Source: Cepaea nemoralis (lineage: Eukaryota; Mollusca; Gastropoda; Stylommatophora; Helicidae). From it: a DNA stretch of 64,000 nt. The notes beneath the pieces were generated by a model. It saw only the letters and a program-made list of their open reading frames with translations, ran no database searches and was not told the DNA's origin. The stretch spans positions 214,501-278,500 of the forward strand of contig JACEFZ010011104.1 in assembly GCA_014155875.1 (NCBI GenBank). Reading direction: 5' to 3'. Positions 48,460 through 63,000 of this stretch are shown in pieces. The position numbers were made by a program, and so were the translations under genes. The number at the start of each line of letters is the position of its first letter. The stretch's first letter is position 1.

Positions 48460-48621
48460 CTACTTGATGCATTTCTTGCCCTCGTCATTGGTCTGTACGA
48501 TCTTGTAAATGGTTGACAAAAGGGGGTTTAAACCGTTGTCGCAGCTAATTCCATTGAAATCATCGTAGTCCAGAGACCAGACGTTAACGCCCCCAAATCC
48601 TTTGGTTAAGGCATAACAGGC
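48460..48621 (-). CDS. GH18 chitinase-like gene A, terminal exon
   Basis: It is 162 nt including the TAG stop. The peptide is ACYALTKGFGGVNVWSLDYD then DFNGISCDNGLNPLLSTIYK and IVQTNDEGKKCIK. This matches the chitinase end 'K.kglGGamvWalDlDDF.G.C.....pLl.ti', including the conserved Trp of the barrel floor. The acceptor is TTTTCACAG (start 48621, phase 0), matching the phase-0 end of 54244-54364. The stop falls right after the barrel, so gene A would have no chitin-binding domain. A possible donor (AA|GTAGGT) overlaps the stop, but splicing from it to gene B's exon at 13840 would not keep the frame, which favours two separate genes. Confidence 0.85.
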   Translation of the reverse strand, partial: ACYALTKGFGGVNVWSLDYDDFNGISCDNGLNPLLSTIYKIVQTNDEGKKCIK

Positions 48622-49059
48622 CTGTGAAAAGACAGTCTACTTGTGAGACACAGGGTTATTAGTGCAGGTTTTGCATTAACTGGCTACACTTCCATCTCAG
48701 TTACGGGAAGGTGCAATCAATCGTGATTTAATAGGCCAAGCTCACTTTCAATAATTGTAATTGAGCACATTGCGGTCTGCTTTGATATCGCCAGAGACAC
48801 CGACTACGAAATGAAAAGTGGACATTTTGTATAATTGTCTCCATTTTTTAAAAATCAGTATGCTAGGTAATTTAACGTATTTAAATGACTTTTTTTTTAA
48901 AAGTATGGTCAAAATATCAATACACAATAACATTTCACATGAAATCCTATTTAATTTGTTACATAATGCACCATGTCTTGTACCAAACTGGACAAATGGC
49001 ACTAAAACACTAGAGAAAAATACTAAAGAATAAACATATATCAAAGGCTATTAAGATAT

Positions 49060-49204
49060 CACTATAAACATCAATCTTCCTACCAACTCTATACTACCAA
49101 TGCAAAACCTGGATAATAACAAAAAAAAGGGATAAGAGAAATCACAACAGAAATGAGATTCCTGAGAAGAATACTCAATGTGCAAGAAGAGAGCAAATCA
49201 GAAA

Positions 49205-49205
<1 letters not shown>
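49060..49205 (+). mobile_element. Short LINE tail fragment
   Basis: It encodes C-K-T-W...T-K-K then [20 protein letters not shown], as in LINE post-RT tails ('YGCETWT.TK...MRFLRR.L'). It is preceded by unassigned sequence (48622-49060) within a gene A intron. Confidence 0.6.

Positions 49206-49206
<1 letters not shown>

Positions 49207-49254
<48 letters not shown>
49207..49254. repeat. (TA)n microsatellite
   Basis: Left flank of the SINE at 49255. Confidence 0.95.
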
Positions 49255-52645
<3,391 letters not shown>

Positions 52646-52859
52646 AAACCAGACGAAACTACAGTCCCTAAACTCAAGGTATTCACCCAGCTATCTTTTC
52701 AAGGGGATGACGTAATGCAACGTCTACAAGAAATACTCATTACAGCAGTAGGCCGAGCATTATGTGCTGCAACGCCAGTCATTAGGTACTGAACCACACC
52801 GATTCTCATCCCAGCAGTAAAAGTACCTGTTCCTCTGTACTACTTCTCTTCCTCTTCTT

Positions 52860-53400
<541 letters not shown>

Positions 53401-53414
53401 CTATTCCTCTGCAG

Positions 53415-53777
53415 GCCAAAAACAATTGTATTTACCAATTCACATGTAGGTGCCAGTCTACCGTCATCGGCAGAACAGAGCGGCATGTGAACAAAAGAGT
53501 GTCAGAACACATACCTCAATGCATCGACAAGATACTACACACATGCGACGGGTGCATAGTGGTGCCGACACACCAGGAGCTTCCCGCTTCATCAATTGCT
53601 AGGCATATGCTCGAAAGCGGCCATGTGATTGATATAGATTTTGCCTTTCGCGTGTTGTTTAACACACAGAATACTCGCTTGTTAAAGCTTGCAGAAGCAA
53701 TAATGATTAATCTACAAAAGCCAGATTTGCGCAAACAAAAAGACATGTTAGTCAGATTAAAATTACCCTGTTAGACT
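53415..53777 (+). mobile_element. Penelope-like element, GIY-YIG domain remnant
   Basis: A single plus frame reads N-N-C-I-Y-Q-F-T-C-R-C, T-V-I-G-R-T, VSEHIPQCIDKIL, SSIARHMLESGHVIDIDFAF, then RLLKLAEAIMINLQKPDLRK and VRLKLPC stop. This follows the GIY-YIG endonuclease pattern of Penelope-like retroelements ('.IYq..C.C...YiG.T...l..R..EH', 'S.ia.H....gH.id', 'EA..I....P.L', 'L.lPW'). Only the C-terminal domain remains; no RT is present. Confidence 0.75.
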
Positions 53778-54243
53778 ATTGACATTACTGTGCGAACACG
53801 CAGTATATTTCAGCTTGAAGGATATATCTAGTTATGTTACTTTTTGTTGTGTGAATGCTGCAGTATGTACCTGACGAGATGCATCGAAATATGACAGGCA
53901 ATAAATCGTGCAATCTATGGTTTGTGTCTTCGTTATTCAAATTATTATTCTGTTAATTTCCGTTCACTGGGCATTGAAATTGCGGATTGTACCACGACAC
54001 AAAACAAATAACACAATGACCCTAGTATGGCGACATATTGTCCTTCTATTCAAATGGGAGGTGACATATATTATCCTTTGGCACTGAATCAGTTAACTTC
54101 CCGGTGCTAATTGGTCTATAATTCACGGGTCTAACATTGCATGTCCTATGCTACTTAAAGCGTGTAAAAGATTCATTTACTAAACTTTACGTATTTATTT
54201 GTGGCAATAACACGCCAGGGAACCGTTGTGTATGTTGTCTTAC
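53778..54243. other. Gene A intron, unassigned part
   Basis: The TGACGAGATGCATCGAAATATG portion (about 53873) probably belongs to the Penelope-like 3' UTR; a reversed similar word (CATATTTCGCTGCATCTCGTCA) is at about 57625. Nothing coding. Confidence 0.35.
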
Positions 54244-54364
54244 CTTTTCGGTGACACTTTCAACTGATTCAAAGCTAACCCATTGATCATCTTTCACCGC
54301 ATAGCTCGCTCGCTGAGAAGGCACATACACCACCTCAGCCCCGGAATGCAATGAAATCACATAC
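54244..54364 (-). CDS. GH18 chitinase-like gene A, third visible exon (frame problem)
   Basis: The minus frame gives AEVVYVPSQRASYAVKDDQW then VSFESVESVTEK, matching the chitinase block 'd....vPYavkgdqWvgyDd.eSi..K'. The acceptor is CTTGCCAG (start 54364); the donor is AAG|GTAAGA (end 54244). Both neighbouring introns are phase 0, so the exon should be a multiple of three, but it is 121 nt. Reading from the acceptor gives V-C-D-F-I-A-F-R-G-stop, where the first five residues look right (family: 'YYEICDF'), and the second frame is right after it. There is thus one surplus base near 54335, or a downstream acceptor at GCTGAG|GTGGTG is used. A pseudogene or an assembly error is also possible. Confidence 0.75.
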
Positions 54365-54584
54365 CTGGCAAGAAAGTTGCTACATGTGAACACGCTTGCA
54401 AAAGGGGCCTAATTTAGAAACACTACTAATTGTTGTTGAATTGCTCGAAGACAATATATGACCTACCTACATAATACCCATATAAATATGTATCTTTCTA
54501 CCTGGATGCTTAATGGTCAACCTAAATATCTACCTGATTTCTTGCTAACTTACCTGCCTGTCGACCAACCAATATATCTCTCCA

Positions 54585-54800
54585 TCAGTCGATCTTTTCA
54601 TCAGTCAATCTGTCACTGTTTTCTATCAATCAATCTGTCAGCCTGGCCAACAGTCAATTTGTCAAACAATCAATCTATCATTATGTCAACCTATCAATAT
54701 ATCAATAAGTCAATACATCTATTAGACAATCTGTCAGTCAGTCAATTTGGCAATCAGTCAAATCAATCAATCAGTCTATCTGTCAATAAGCCATATATCA
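54585..54800. repeat. Degenerate (TCAA/TCTG) simple repeat
   Basis: Irregular repeats of CAATCTGTCAG, TCAATCAATC and similar, in the intron between 54364 and 57050. Confidence 0.75.
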
Positions 54801-55324
54801 AGCAGAAGGGTAGGCAAACAGTCTGCCATTATGTATGTATGTGTGTCTGTCTCGCTTTCTAGGCTATTTACAACCAGACGAAGACATTCAAAGTATAAAA
54901 TCACACGGCTCACTTCAGCTTCACATCGATATCCTGTCAACAGAAAGTGTAACTGAGCTCAAAGCATTGGGCCTTATCATTGATATACATCGCATCTTTT
55001 TTCCCATGTCTAAATGATTGTAAAACAAGCAGCGAAATAAAGTCTACCATAATGCTAACATTAAAAATGCCCTTGATAAAGCCACAATATCACATCATAT
55101 TATACTTCTAACATACAGAGACACATTGACTATAGCTCCGCGATATGGGAAGGGGATCCTATTCAATCAACAAACGACTTTACTCACTTCAGAAACGGGG
55201 TGTGAGTTTAAGAATAGTAAACATGCAACTGACAGTCTGAGCCTACACAAACGCTTTCAGTTTATACCACTCCGCAAACTCTCACATTTCAATAAGGCCA
55301 AACTAATTCACACATTCACACAGT
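54801..55324. other. Unassigned intronic stretch
   Basis: No coding or repeat family is recognised. Confidence 0.35.
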
Positions 55325-55575
55325 CGGTCTCCCTGGCGTAGGTGTTAGCGTCTTTCTCCGTAATCCCGTATATTATCGTGAGTAACGTAACCTACGCGAT
55401 AATCGATAGCGGTTCTCGCGGGTTTGGTAACTTACGGGGTATGTGAGCCGGCCGCTCAGAAAGCAATGGCAGATTACTAAGCGTAATCTTGCCTAGTACA
55501 CCAACAGCAGCTGAAAAAAACTTGGAGTTGACTGCAACGTCCTCTAAGGAATATGCAAAAAAAAAAAAAAATGGT
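55325..55575 (+). repeat. SINE family 1 (copy f)
   Basis: Head TCGGTCTCCCTGGCG, body TGAGCCGGCCGCTCAGAAAG and TAATCTTGCCTAG, and an A-rich tail at 55556-55571. It is close to copy a at 12-262. Confidence 0.8.
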
Positions 55576-55800
55576 TCACAATGCCTTTGAACAAAGTTAA
55601 AATAAAATACATGCCATTGCAAAATTCTAAATATACTACATATCCCAAATCCTTGCATAGTCATATAGAAAACGAGATTACCGTGCTACGAAGCAAAGAT
55701 AGTTAGAAAATTGTTGACAAGAAGTTAAAGAAATCACCAATCAGTACACATATAATTGCACACTATTCCAACAGAATCTCAGTACAAATTAAATTCCCCC

Positions 55801-55803
<3 letters not shown>

Positions 55804-55837
<34 letters not shown>

Positions 55838-56075
55838 TAATAATACAAGTAATAATAATAATGCGAAGAAGAAGAAGAAGAAGAAGAAGAAGAAGAAGAA
55901 GAAGAAGAAGAAGAAGAAGAAGAAGAAGAAGAAGAAGAAGAAGAAGAAGAAGAAGAAGAAGAAGAAGAAGAAGAAGAAGAAGAAGAAGAAGAAGAAGAAG
56001 AAGAAGAAGAAGAAGAAGAAGAAGAAGAAGAAGAAGAAGAAGAAGAAGAAGAAGAAGAAGAAGAAAAAGAAGAAG
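55804..56075. repeat. (AAT)n then (AAG)n microsatellite
   Basis: AAT repeats (55804-55860) pass into about 200 bp of AAG repeats. The poly-Arg and poly-Phe frames over it are artefacts. Confidence 0.95.
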
Positions 56076-56159
56076 AAAACCCTAATATTGCAGTCAGTCG
56101 AATATTTATAGTAAACGGAAAGTCCCTTTACTAATAACAATTGCGGCATCAATAAATAA

Positions 56160-56860
56160 TATTAGTGACTCATGTTGCAATGCTTTTTGCACATTTTCTA
56201 AGCTTGTTTGTGCATATATAGATAGTGTTTTTGTTGTTCTCGATAAGCATCATATGTGATGTATGGATGCAAACATGCATGAGACTTAAAGTTAGGAAAA
56301 GCAGAAAGTTAGATGAGCCATCGTGTCTAATTCTTAACTCTTCAAAGGTAACGTTTTCATGTGTTCTGTCTGGTTGTCATTCTGTCTGTATACCGGTCTG
56401 TCAGTCTGTCTATCTTTCTGTCGGTTTCTATATCTGTTTATGTATGATACGTTATACCTTTCGTAGGTATTTATAATGCCCATATTAAATATTGCCTCAG
56501 TGAGTCGTGAATTAATGATCATTCTTCATGCGTTTTAATGCTTTTTGTTCATTGTTGTCTACGATTAGCTTCATACGTGATGTTGAATAAAATACTGTAT
56601 GAGAGGAAACAGAGAAGAAGGGCAGAATGTCAGAAGGGCCTGCGTGCTCAATTCTTAACCCTTTGAAAATAAAGTTTGTTCGATGGTTTTTCCGTTCGTT
56701 CGTTCTGGCGGCGGTCTATCTGACTGTCTGTTCTTCTGGTCTCTATATCTGTTTATCTGTCTGGTGGCTGTTAATCTGACTGTCTAACAGTGTCTGCCTG
56801 TCTATCTGTCTATCTATATCTCTGTCTCTCTATAAATGTGTATATTATTTCTGTATAAAT
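56160..56860. repeat. Diverged tandem duplication, about 330 bp, with TCTG-rich ends
   Basis: 56175-56500 and 56535-56860 share ordered words: AATGCTTTTTG, CGATAAGCATCATATGTGAT / CGATTAGCTTCATACGTGAT, CTAATTCTTAACTCTTCAAA / TCAATTCTTAACCCTTTGAA, and a TCTGTCTG-rich end. Confidence 0.7.
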
Positions 56861-57049
56861 CTATACGGGAAGATATAACTCTTTCAGTCACAATTAATCA
56901 GTTGATTTAGTGCATTTCATTGTGATAACATAATCCAGGAACTACAGTATAAATAGGTAGGCTGCTTGTTATGTTGCCATATCTGTTAAACATATCAGGC
57001 CAACATCTAAAGAAATAGTAAATATACGTAGGTTATTGACGATACTTGC

Positions 57050-57235
57050 CTCATAATATGCTAATATTCCAGACCGCCCCGTATATTGGCCAGGTAACCC
57101 CGTGCCATTGACCAACGATCCTACATAGCTGTCGTTAGATTCCTTTAGAGTAAACGTAATAGCGAAGGTGGGAATACCAATGTTGATCAGTTCTTTTGCT
57201 ACTCCATTTTCAACATAATAATTGGCGACCCAGTC
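57050..57235 (-). CDS. GH18 chitinase-like gene A, second visible exon
   Basis: It is 186 nt (62 codons). The peptide reads DWVANYYVENGVAKELINIG, then IPTFAITFTLKESNDSYVGS, then LVNGTGLPGQYTGRSGILAYYE. It follows the GH18 block 'vn.Wv.kGap..Kl.lGiPtYGRsFtLa.......ga...G.g.pG.yT...G.laYYE'. The usual Y-G-R-S, which lines the substrate cleft, is F-A-I-T. The acceptor is ATGACAG (start 57235); the donor is GAG|GCAAGT, a GC-AG type site with otherwise strong consensus. Both ends are phase 0. The identification is firm. Confidence 0.85.
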
Positions 57236-57239
57236 CTGT

Positions 57240-57899
57240 CATCAGATATAAGGAAATGCGCTTGTTTTAGACAAAAGTAAGTATATAAATTAATTTAATG
57301 CATTCTATACCTCAATATCCATTAGTCTTTAATCGGTCGAGTGGATATGTATTATTCCTGCGGATGAAAGCATGTTATATTGCAAAAGAAATGCAGCGCA
57401 CTTCTCCAGTTTAAAAAGTGAAACAGCCGTTACACCTACAAGTACATACGCATTATTTCCATATGATGCACTGATGTTGTTATCCAACCAATACTATTGG
57501 GAAAAAATCACACATTCTGAACACATAAAAATAACTATTCCATTGAGATAATTCAAAACAATGCATTCCACTAGTAAATTTAAATTACTTCATAAACGAT
57601 GCATTGTACGATTTCCTGCCCGACATATTTCGCTGCATCTCGTCAGGTGCACACTACAGAGTTATATGTCATATGGAGTGAACAAAATAATAATACTTTG
57701 ACTGAAATACTAACTGAATTTTGATCCAGAATTCTGTTATATTCAAAGTGCACATGGAGACTATAAATTTGACAGATTTAAACACAACACTCTCACGAAG
57801 TTTATACTTCACCTCGACACCGCAAGGTACAAGAGGAACATGGTGAGATTAGATGAGATGAGAGAATATTGAAACTTTGTTAGGGAGCTTAAAGTAACA
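57240..57899. other. Gene A intron, unassigned part
   Basis: AT-rich. A Penelope-like 3' UTR word in reverse occurs near 57600-57640. Nothing coding. Confidence 0.35.
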
Positions 57900-58415
57900 C
57901 ATTAAAGAAGACTATTAACATGCAACTAGACTGATGAATTTGTTGACTCTCAGTTTAATGAATGTAAACACGTTATTACAGTGGCAGCTTTGTCCACTCT
58001 TAATATAACACATTTACATTCGCAACTGAAAAGACGTCGTGGAGTCTCAATTTAACACATTTAAACACACAACAGAAACTATTACTTTACAGACTCAATT
58101 TAGCACATTTAAACACACAACTAACTACTACTCCGTAGACTGTCAATTTAGCACATTTAAACACACAACTAAACTACTACTCCGCAGACTGTCAATTTAG
58201 CACATTTAAAAACACAATTAAATCTACTGATCTGTAGACTCAATGTAGTACATTTAAACACAAAACTAAACTACTACTCCGCAGACTGTCAATTTAGCAC
58301 ATTTAAACACACAAATAAACTACTACTCCGGAGACTGTCAATTTAGCACATTTAAACACACAACTAAACTACTACTCCGCAGACTGTCAATTTAGCACAT
58401 TTAAACACACAACTG
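57900..58415. repeat. Degenerate minisatellite, about 49-bp unit
   Basis: Units contain GACTGTCAATTTAGCACATT and TAAACACACAACTAAACTAC. The first units are diverged, while those at 58150-58410 are nearly identical. Confidence 0.85.
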
Positions 58416-58519
58416 GAACAACTTCGAAAGATCGGGGTTGACATGGTTGTTATTTCCAACAGTCAGCAAATTTTATGTTTTAACGTAATGTATACGACGC
58501 GAAGGGTCGCGATGTCGAT

Positions 58520-58700
58520 GTTGTTAAGGTACTGCGCTGATAATGTCATGAGCGCGGTCGGGCGAGCATTCGGCGCAGAGCTCATCACCTGCTAAGTGAG
58601 GACACGATTGGCCACCTATTCCTCCGTGCATTCAAACATGCATAATCCAATGACCCTATCACACCAGAGATCCATTGCAGGTTTCTGCTTCAGGAAATCA
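58520..58700 (+). repeat. tRNA-like SINE family 3 (copy b)
   Basis: GGTACTGCGCTGATAATGTC, TCGGGCGAGCATTCGGCGCA, TAAGTGAGGACACG and CCCTATCACACCAGAGATCC follow the same order as in 39045-39200 and 63705-63865. Confidence 0.6.
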
Positions 58701-59324
58701 GAAAAAGAAGAAAGAGGTGAATCTGAGAGAATGTTGTGGAAACTAACGTTTCTAGTGGATAACTCGTCTGTAGCACTCTTCAATCTGTCAACTTAACTGA
58801 ACACATTCTGATTGCTATATCGGGTTTGTTTTTCCTTCATTCACATAACATTTATTGGCAGAATATACCCTCTGGTCACTGGGCTGGAGTCTGACGACGT
58901 TAAACAATTCAGTGCCAAACAGGAAGTAGGTTTGAACCAAACACAAATGAATGGTAGTTATTCGTCACTACAAGTCAATTTACTGTCAATTAACCATATA
59001 TTTACAGACCACCACGCATCATCACTAAAACCACTAATATCATATAATTGCAATTTCCTTCCAACACCACCACACGGTTATGACAGATATTACCATCCCA
59101 TTCTTCAATCCATCCTAATCGTTAATTTCATGCAAGACATGATTATCAGTCTTCTCATCTTCACGCTGGGCTGCGTGAAGCTGTAAGCTGTATGTACCTA
59201 GTGGCCCATGACCTGACCTTGGTCCATGGCACTTATTTATGACTTCCACGAATTTCCTATTTCTTTGTAAGCTCCTCGTGTTGTTTTTGTATTCCTATTA
59301 TAATATCGCTATCTGCTCTTCCTC
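58701..59324. other. Gene A intron, unassigned part
   Basis: No family is recognised. A poly-C run at 59325-59337 marks the 3' edge of the following retrotransposon. Confidence 0.35.
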
Positions 59325-62300
59325 CCCCCCCCCCCCCAGCATATGCATCAGCGTCCGGTGGCTAATAGTGCCAGTTCTATGTTGGTTGACGAGGCGCCTT
59401 GTCTTCCCGATGTACCTACCTCTCGCGTCTGGCCGTGCCGATTCTTACTCCCAAGTCTTTTATCCTGGATAGCGATGTGGATTCACTGACGTCAAAGTCC
59501 TCTGTTCTCGCCATATCTTTAAGGGCGTTAATAACATCGGCACGATCTATGGGCTGGCCATCTACAGGGGGTGCAGAGAAAGCCAGTTTGTCAGCTCGTT
59601 CATTTCCCTCGACTCCCGCATGTCCCGGGACGAAGATGAAGGTGACGTTACGGACAACAGACTTCCGCAACGACTCAGTCCACTGTCTACGTACAGATCC
59701 AGCTTCGACCTTCTGAATCATGCTCATTGAATCACTTAGTACACACACGTTGGTATAATGCTGTGATTCCAGCCATATGAAAGCCTGTGTAACTGCCATC
59801 ACCTCCATCGTCATGCTGCTCATTGTCATAGAGTGGGCACCACTGGATTCTTGAACGGTTCGGCCCGCTGAACGGGCTGTAAATGCCCACGAACTTCTTT
59901 GCTGCTTTACAACAGATCCATCTGTAAAGATGCGCACTTCGGGGCTATCTGAGTGTTCATAGATGAGCGCGTTGATCTCTGCATTGACAGCGGCAGGGTT
60001 CTGCTCTCTGCACCGTCTGTCGAGTGTGATAATGCAGGAGAAAATGCACTTATAAGCTGGAGGCACCGGCACCCATTCCTTGCCGGGGTTGATACTGGTA
60101 AGACTGCAGACCTGTCTGACGACATCTTCCAACCGACCCATCCATGATTTGCCCCCCTTTAGCCTGTCACCCTTTTCTCTGAATATAGCGTCATGCACAG
60201 GGTGCTGCTCATCTGCACTTATTTTTAAGTATGCACGAGCTCTACAGATCTTGATCCTGTGTTCCATTGTCGGGAAGTCAAGGAGGTATCTCATTGCTAC
60301 ACAGCTGGTGTCTCTCGTGCAGCCCAAAATGATGCGCATGGCTTCGTTTTGTAGCTTTTCAAGTCTTCCAATCTGTGTAGGGCTGACAGTGAGGATGGCC
60401 AGGGCATACTCGATGCGTGAAAGCACCAGTCCTTGGAACAGAAGTATTAGCAGTCTTTGCTCGATATTGGCATTCGCTATGACTCTCATTGCTGACAAAC
60501 CTTTTCGAGCTTTCGTTATGACATAATCGACATGATCTCTGAAGGAAAGGCTACGATCAAGCCTCACGCCAAGATATGTCATTGACTGGGTTCTATTCAA
60601 AATACTCCCATCCATTCGTACTGCCGGCAGGTCTGTGCTCACAATATGGTTGTTTAGGGAGAACCATGTAACCGATGCCTTTGCAGGGTTGACAAGGGCA
60701 TCAGCATCAGCACACCATGAGGAAATTCGATCTAGTTCGCCCTGCATATCTTTGGCAACCGCCTGTCTATCTCGACCCTGTCGATACACGAGAATGTCAT
60801 CAGCAAATGACAAGAGTCCTACCCCTCCCGTCCAACTGTTGTTCAGTGATCGGCACCGTATAAACGTTGAATAGTACTGGTGACAGTGGTTAACCGTGCG
60901 GCAATCCTGGACATATCGTTATCGGTTCAGAAGACCAACTCGCGCATCTTAGCACCACCTTCCTTTGGAGCAGAGCTGCAGCTATCCATCGTACAAGGTG
61001 AGGGTGCACTTTCAGTCTGAGTAGGGTTTGCATCAAGTGCTAGAAAGATACTCTATTATATGCGTCCTCTAAGTCTATGGCGGCCGCACATGTCTCTTCT
61101 CTGACCTGAAATCCTTCGTAAACATCTTGAGCAAAGACCGCCGCATTCAGCCATGACTCTTTGTTACGTCTGTATCCTCCAAGTGTGGGCGGGAAGCAGC
61201 CGAGTTGTTCCAAGTCACAAGCAAGTCTGTGTTTTACAATTTTCTCCAGTAGCTTGCCAACAGTGTTCTGCATCGTTATGATTCTGTAGCCGCTTATCTT
61301 GGAATGGTCTTTGTTCGGTTTTGGCAGCGGCAGCAAGTAGCTGTGTAGCCATTCTTCTTTTATCTGACCCCTCTTGATACTGGTGTTGAATTCTCTGGCC
61401 AGTTCTTCCATGTCATCATCTGATATCACCAGTAGGTCACCATATCGGATGCCGTCTGGACCTGGGGCGGTGTTAGGTGATTTCTTTGAGTATCGCACGC
61501 AATATCTCAGCTGTGATTATCCATTATTCGTCTGTCCCGACCCCCTCGCATAACTGAGAGAGTGTTGTTGTGGTCCTCTGTATGGCGGGCTCGTCTTTCT
61601 GGTCAGTCTGTTCTATGTAGCGTGCAAGAAGGGCCTTACCTTTATCCGCATCAGACTGTTTCCATGTGAGGTATGTGCCTTGAAAGTCTGGAATACCCCT
61701 ACTTTGTGCTGCACCGTTCATGCTCTTATGGAGGCGCCAGAATATCGTAATAGATCGCTCGGAGCACACCTTCCTGTAGAACTCGTCCCATTTCTCGGCC
61801 TTGGCCCGTTTGACGCAGGATTTGAATAAAGTCATCGTCCTATTGACCTCAGTCTTCAGGTTCGCCAACTCAGCCTGTGGTATGTTAGCCTTTCTGGCCT
61901 TTTGCCAGTCTTTGACAGCCTGACTCTTTCCCAGCCATGCCTTCTCGACCTCTCCATTCCACCATGGTGGCTGCAACCATCTTTCTTGTCTCTTGCGGGA
62001 GGAAGTTAGTTTTCTTCTTCTAATCTTGCTTATGGCGTCTCGATCAGTGTTGTCGTACGGGAAGGCATTTGTCTTGTTTCTTTGACTCATGGCCCTGTCT
62101 TTCTTGATCAGGATGACACAAGGGTAGTGGTCACTATCGTGGTATCCCAGTGTGCCCCACCGGCACCTTGGTGAGATGGTGGGCGACACCAGAGCCAAGT
62201 CAATGACGCTGTCAGAGCCACCTAGTCTAGTGGCTATTCTAATGATCTTCCCATCATTCAGACAGAGACTAGGGCAGCAGATACCAGGGCGTCCTCCAGA

Positions 62301-63000
62301 TCTTCACCCTGTCTATTGGTGATGCAATTCCCCCATTGACTGCCTCTGGCATTGACGTCTCCACAGTAGATGATATGCCTTTCATCCATATCGAATAAAC
62401 TCTGCCATTGTCGCACGTCGACCTTCCCATTTCGCGCATAAACGTTCAGGATTACAAGCTGCACTGGCGTCATTATTCATAATGCCTGCACTTGCAGGGC
62501 ATCACTGTTTCGGGCGGACATATCGATCTCAGACACCAGTATGCTGTCGCGGACCAGAATGGCCTGTCCGAGGTGCCGCCTGTTAAAGAATCCATGAAAT
62601 CCCGCGACATTGATTGTTCCGTCGCCGAGTTGTGTTTCTTGTAAGACTACAATATTGTTTCCGTAGAGTAGTTTTTCGAGAATGGGTCGGCGTAGACTAA
62701 ATGATGCACAGTTCCAGTACAGTACTCGAACGTTTCCGATACCCAATCTGTCACATTTTAATCGCCTTCTGCGTCCCTCTTCCCACGCTGTGTCCATGCC
62801 GGTCGTCTGGTCGTCATGTTAGGCTTTACTATCGCCACAGGGCGCCGATGATACGCCGAAGGAAGTCCGGGCGCGCGTGCACGAACTCCGTTGCACGGTC
62901 CGAACTCCATTTCACCTCGAAAAACACACTTAATCCATAAACATTTCGGAAAAAACACGTTCCATTTTACGGGACGAAGAAATGTCCCGCCACCTTGCTT
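59325..63000 (-). mobile_element. I-like non-LTR retrotransposon with EN, RT and RNase H, best preserved in the window
   Basis: Minus-strand order: leader frame (63003-62758); EN with VRVLYWNCASFSLRRPILEK (about 62710), LQETQLGDG, VILNVYARNG, YCGDVNARGSQWG (about 62350) and GYHDSDHYPCVIL (about 62140); linker with WLQPPWWNGEVEKAWLGK; RT N-part SPNTAPGPDGIRYGDLL (about 61460), LPLPKPNKDHSKISGYRIIT; CAAAIDLEDAYNRV; LFNVYTV; then FADD and the RNase H ORF. Breaks: a stop near 61525, one near 61055, a frameshift near 60840 and one near 59416. All EN and RNase H signature residues remain, so it is a recent copy. It sits in a gene A intron between exons at 57235 and 63511. Confidence 0.85.
59416..60813 (-). 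CDS. Retrotransposon RT C-terminal and RNase H polyprotein segment (465 codons)
   Basis: It starts SFADDILVYRQGRD (RT catalytic FADD), then TYLGVRLDRSLSFRDHVDYV (RT thumb region), YLLDFPTMEHRIKICRARAY, and an RNase H domain from about residue 285. There VRIFTDGSVV (Asp), MTMEVMAVTQAF (Glu), CVLSDSMSMIQK (Asp) and FVPGHAGVEGNERADKLA (His and Asp) make the complete catalytic set. It ends in R-R-E-R-stop. A two-base shift would continue into YIGKTRRLVNQHRTGTIS, which matches the end of the copy at 46510-46782, so the true C-terminus has been lost by a frameshift. Upstream the frame is cut from the RT N-part by another shift. It is not a host gene. Confidence 0.85.
   Translation of the reverse strand: MSFADDILVYRQGRDRQAVAKDMQGELDRISSWCADADALVNPAKASVTWFSLNNHIVSTDLPAVRMDGSILNRTQSMTYLGVRLDRSLSFRDHVDYVITKARKGLSAMRVIANANIEQRLLILLFQGLVLSRIEYALAILTVSPTQIGRLEKLQNEAMRIILGCTRDTSCVAMRYLLDFPTMEHRIKICRARAYLKISADEQHPVHDAIFREKGDRLKGGKSWMGRLEDVVRQVCSLTSINPGKEWVPVPPAYKCIFSCIITLDRRCREQNPAAVNAEINALIYEHSDSPEVRIFTDGSVVKQQRSSWAFTARSAGRTVQESSGAHSMTMSSMTMEVMAVTQAFIWLESQHYTNVCVLSDSMSMIQKVEAGSVRRQWTESLRKSVVRNVTFIFVPGHAGVEGNERADKLAFSAPPVDGQPIDRADVINALKDMARTEDFDVSESTSLSRIKDLGVRIGTARRER

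Noticed and set aside
48460..48463. Splice donor AA|GTAGGT at the end of gene A instead of a stop
   Set aside because: Joining to gene B at 13840 would shift the frame. The stop directly after the GH18 barrel is the simpler reading, although an unseen exon cannot be excluded.
55756..56152. Poly-Arg (plus) and poly-Phe (minus) frames of over 100 codons
   Set aside because: They lie on (AAG)n and (AAT)n repeats and have no other content.
60080..60526. Plus-strand 148-codon open frame
   Set aside because: It is antisense to the 465-codon RT/RNase H frame, which carries all the recognisable motifs.
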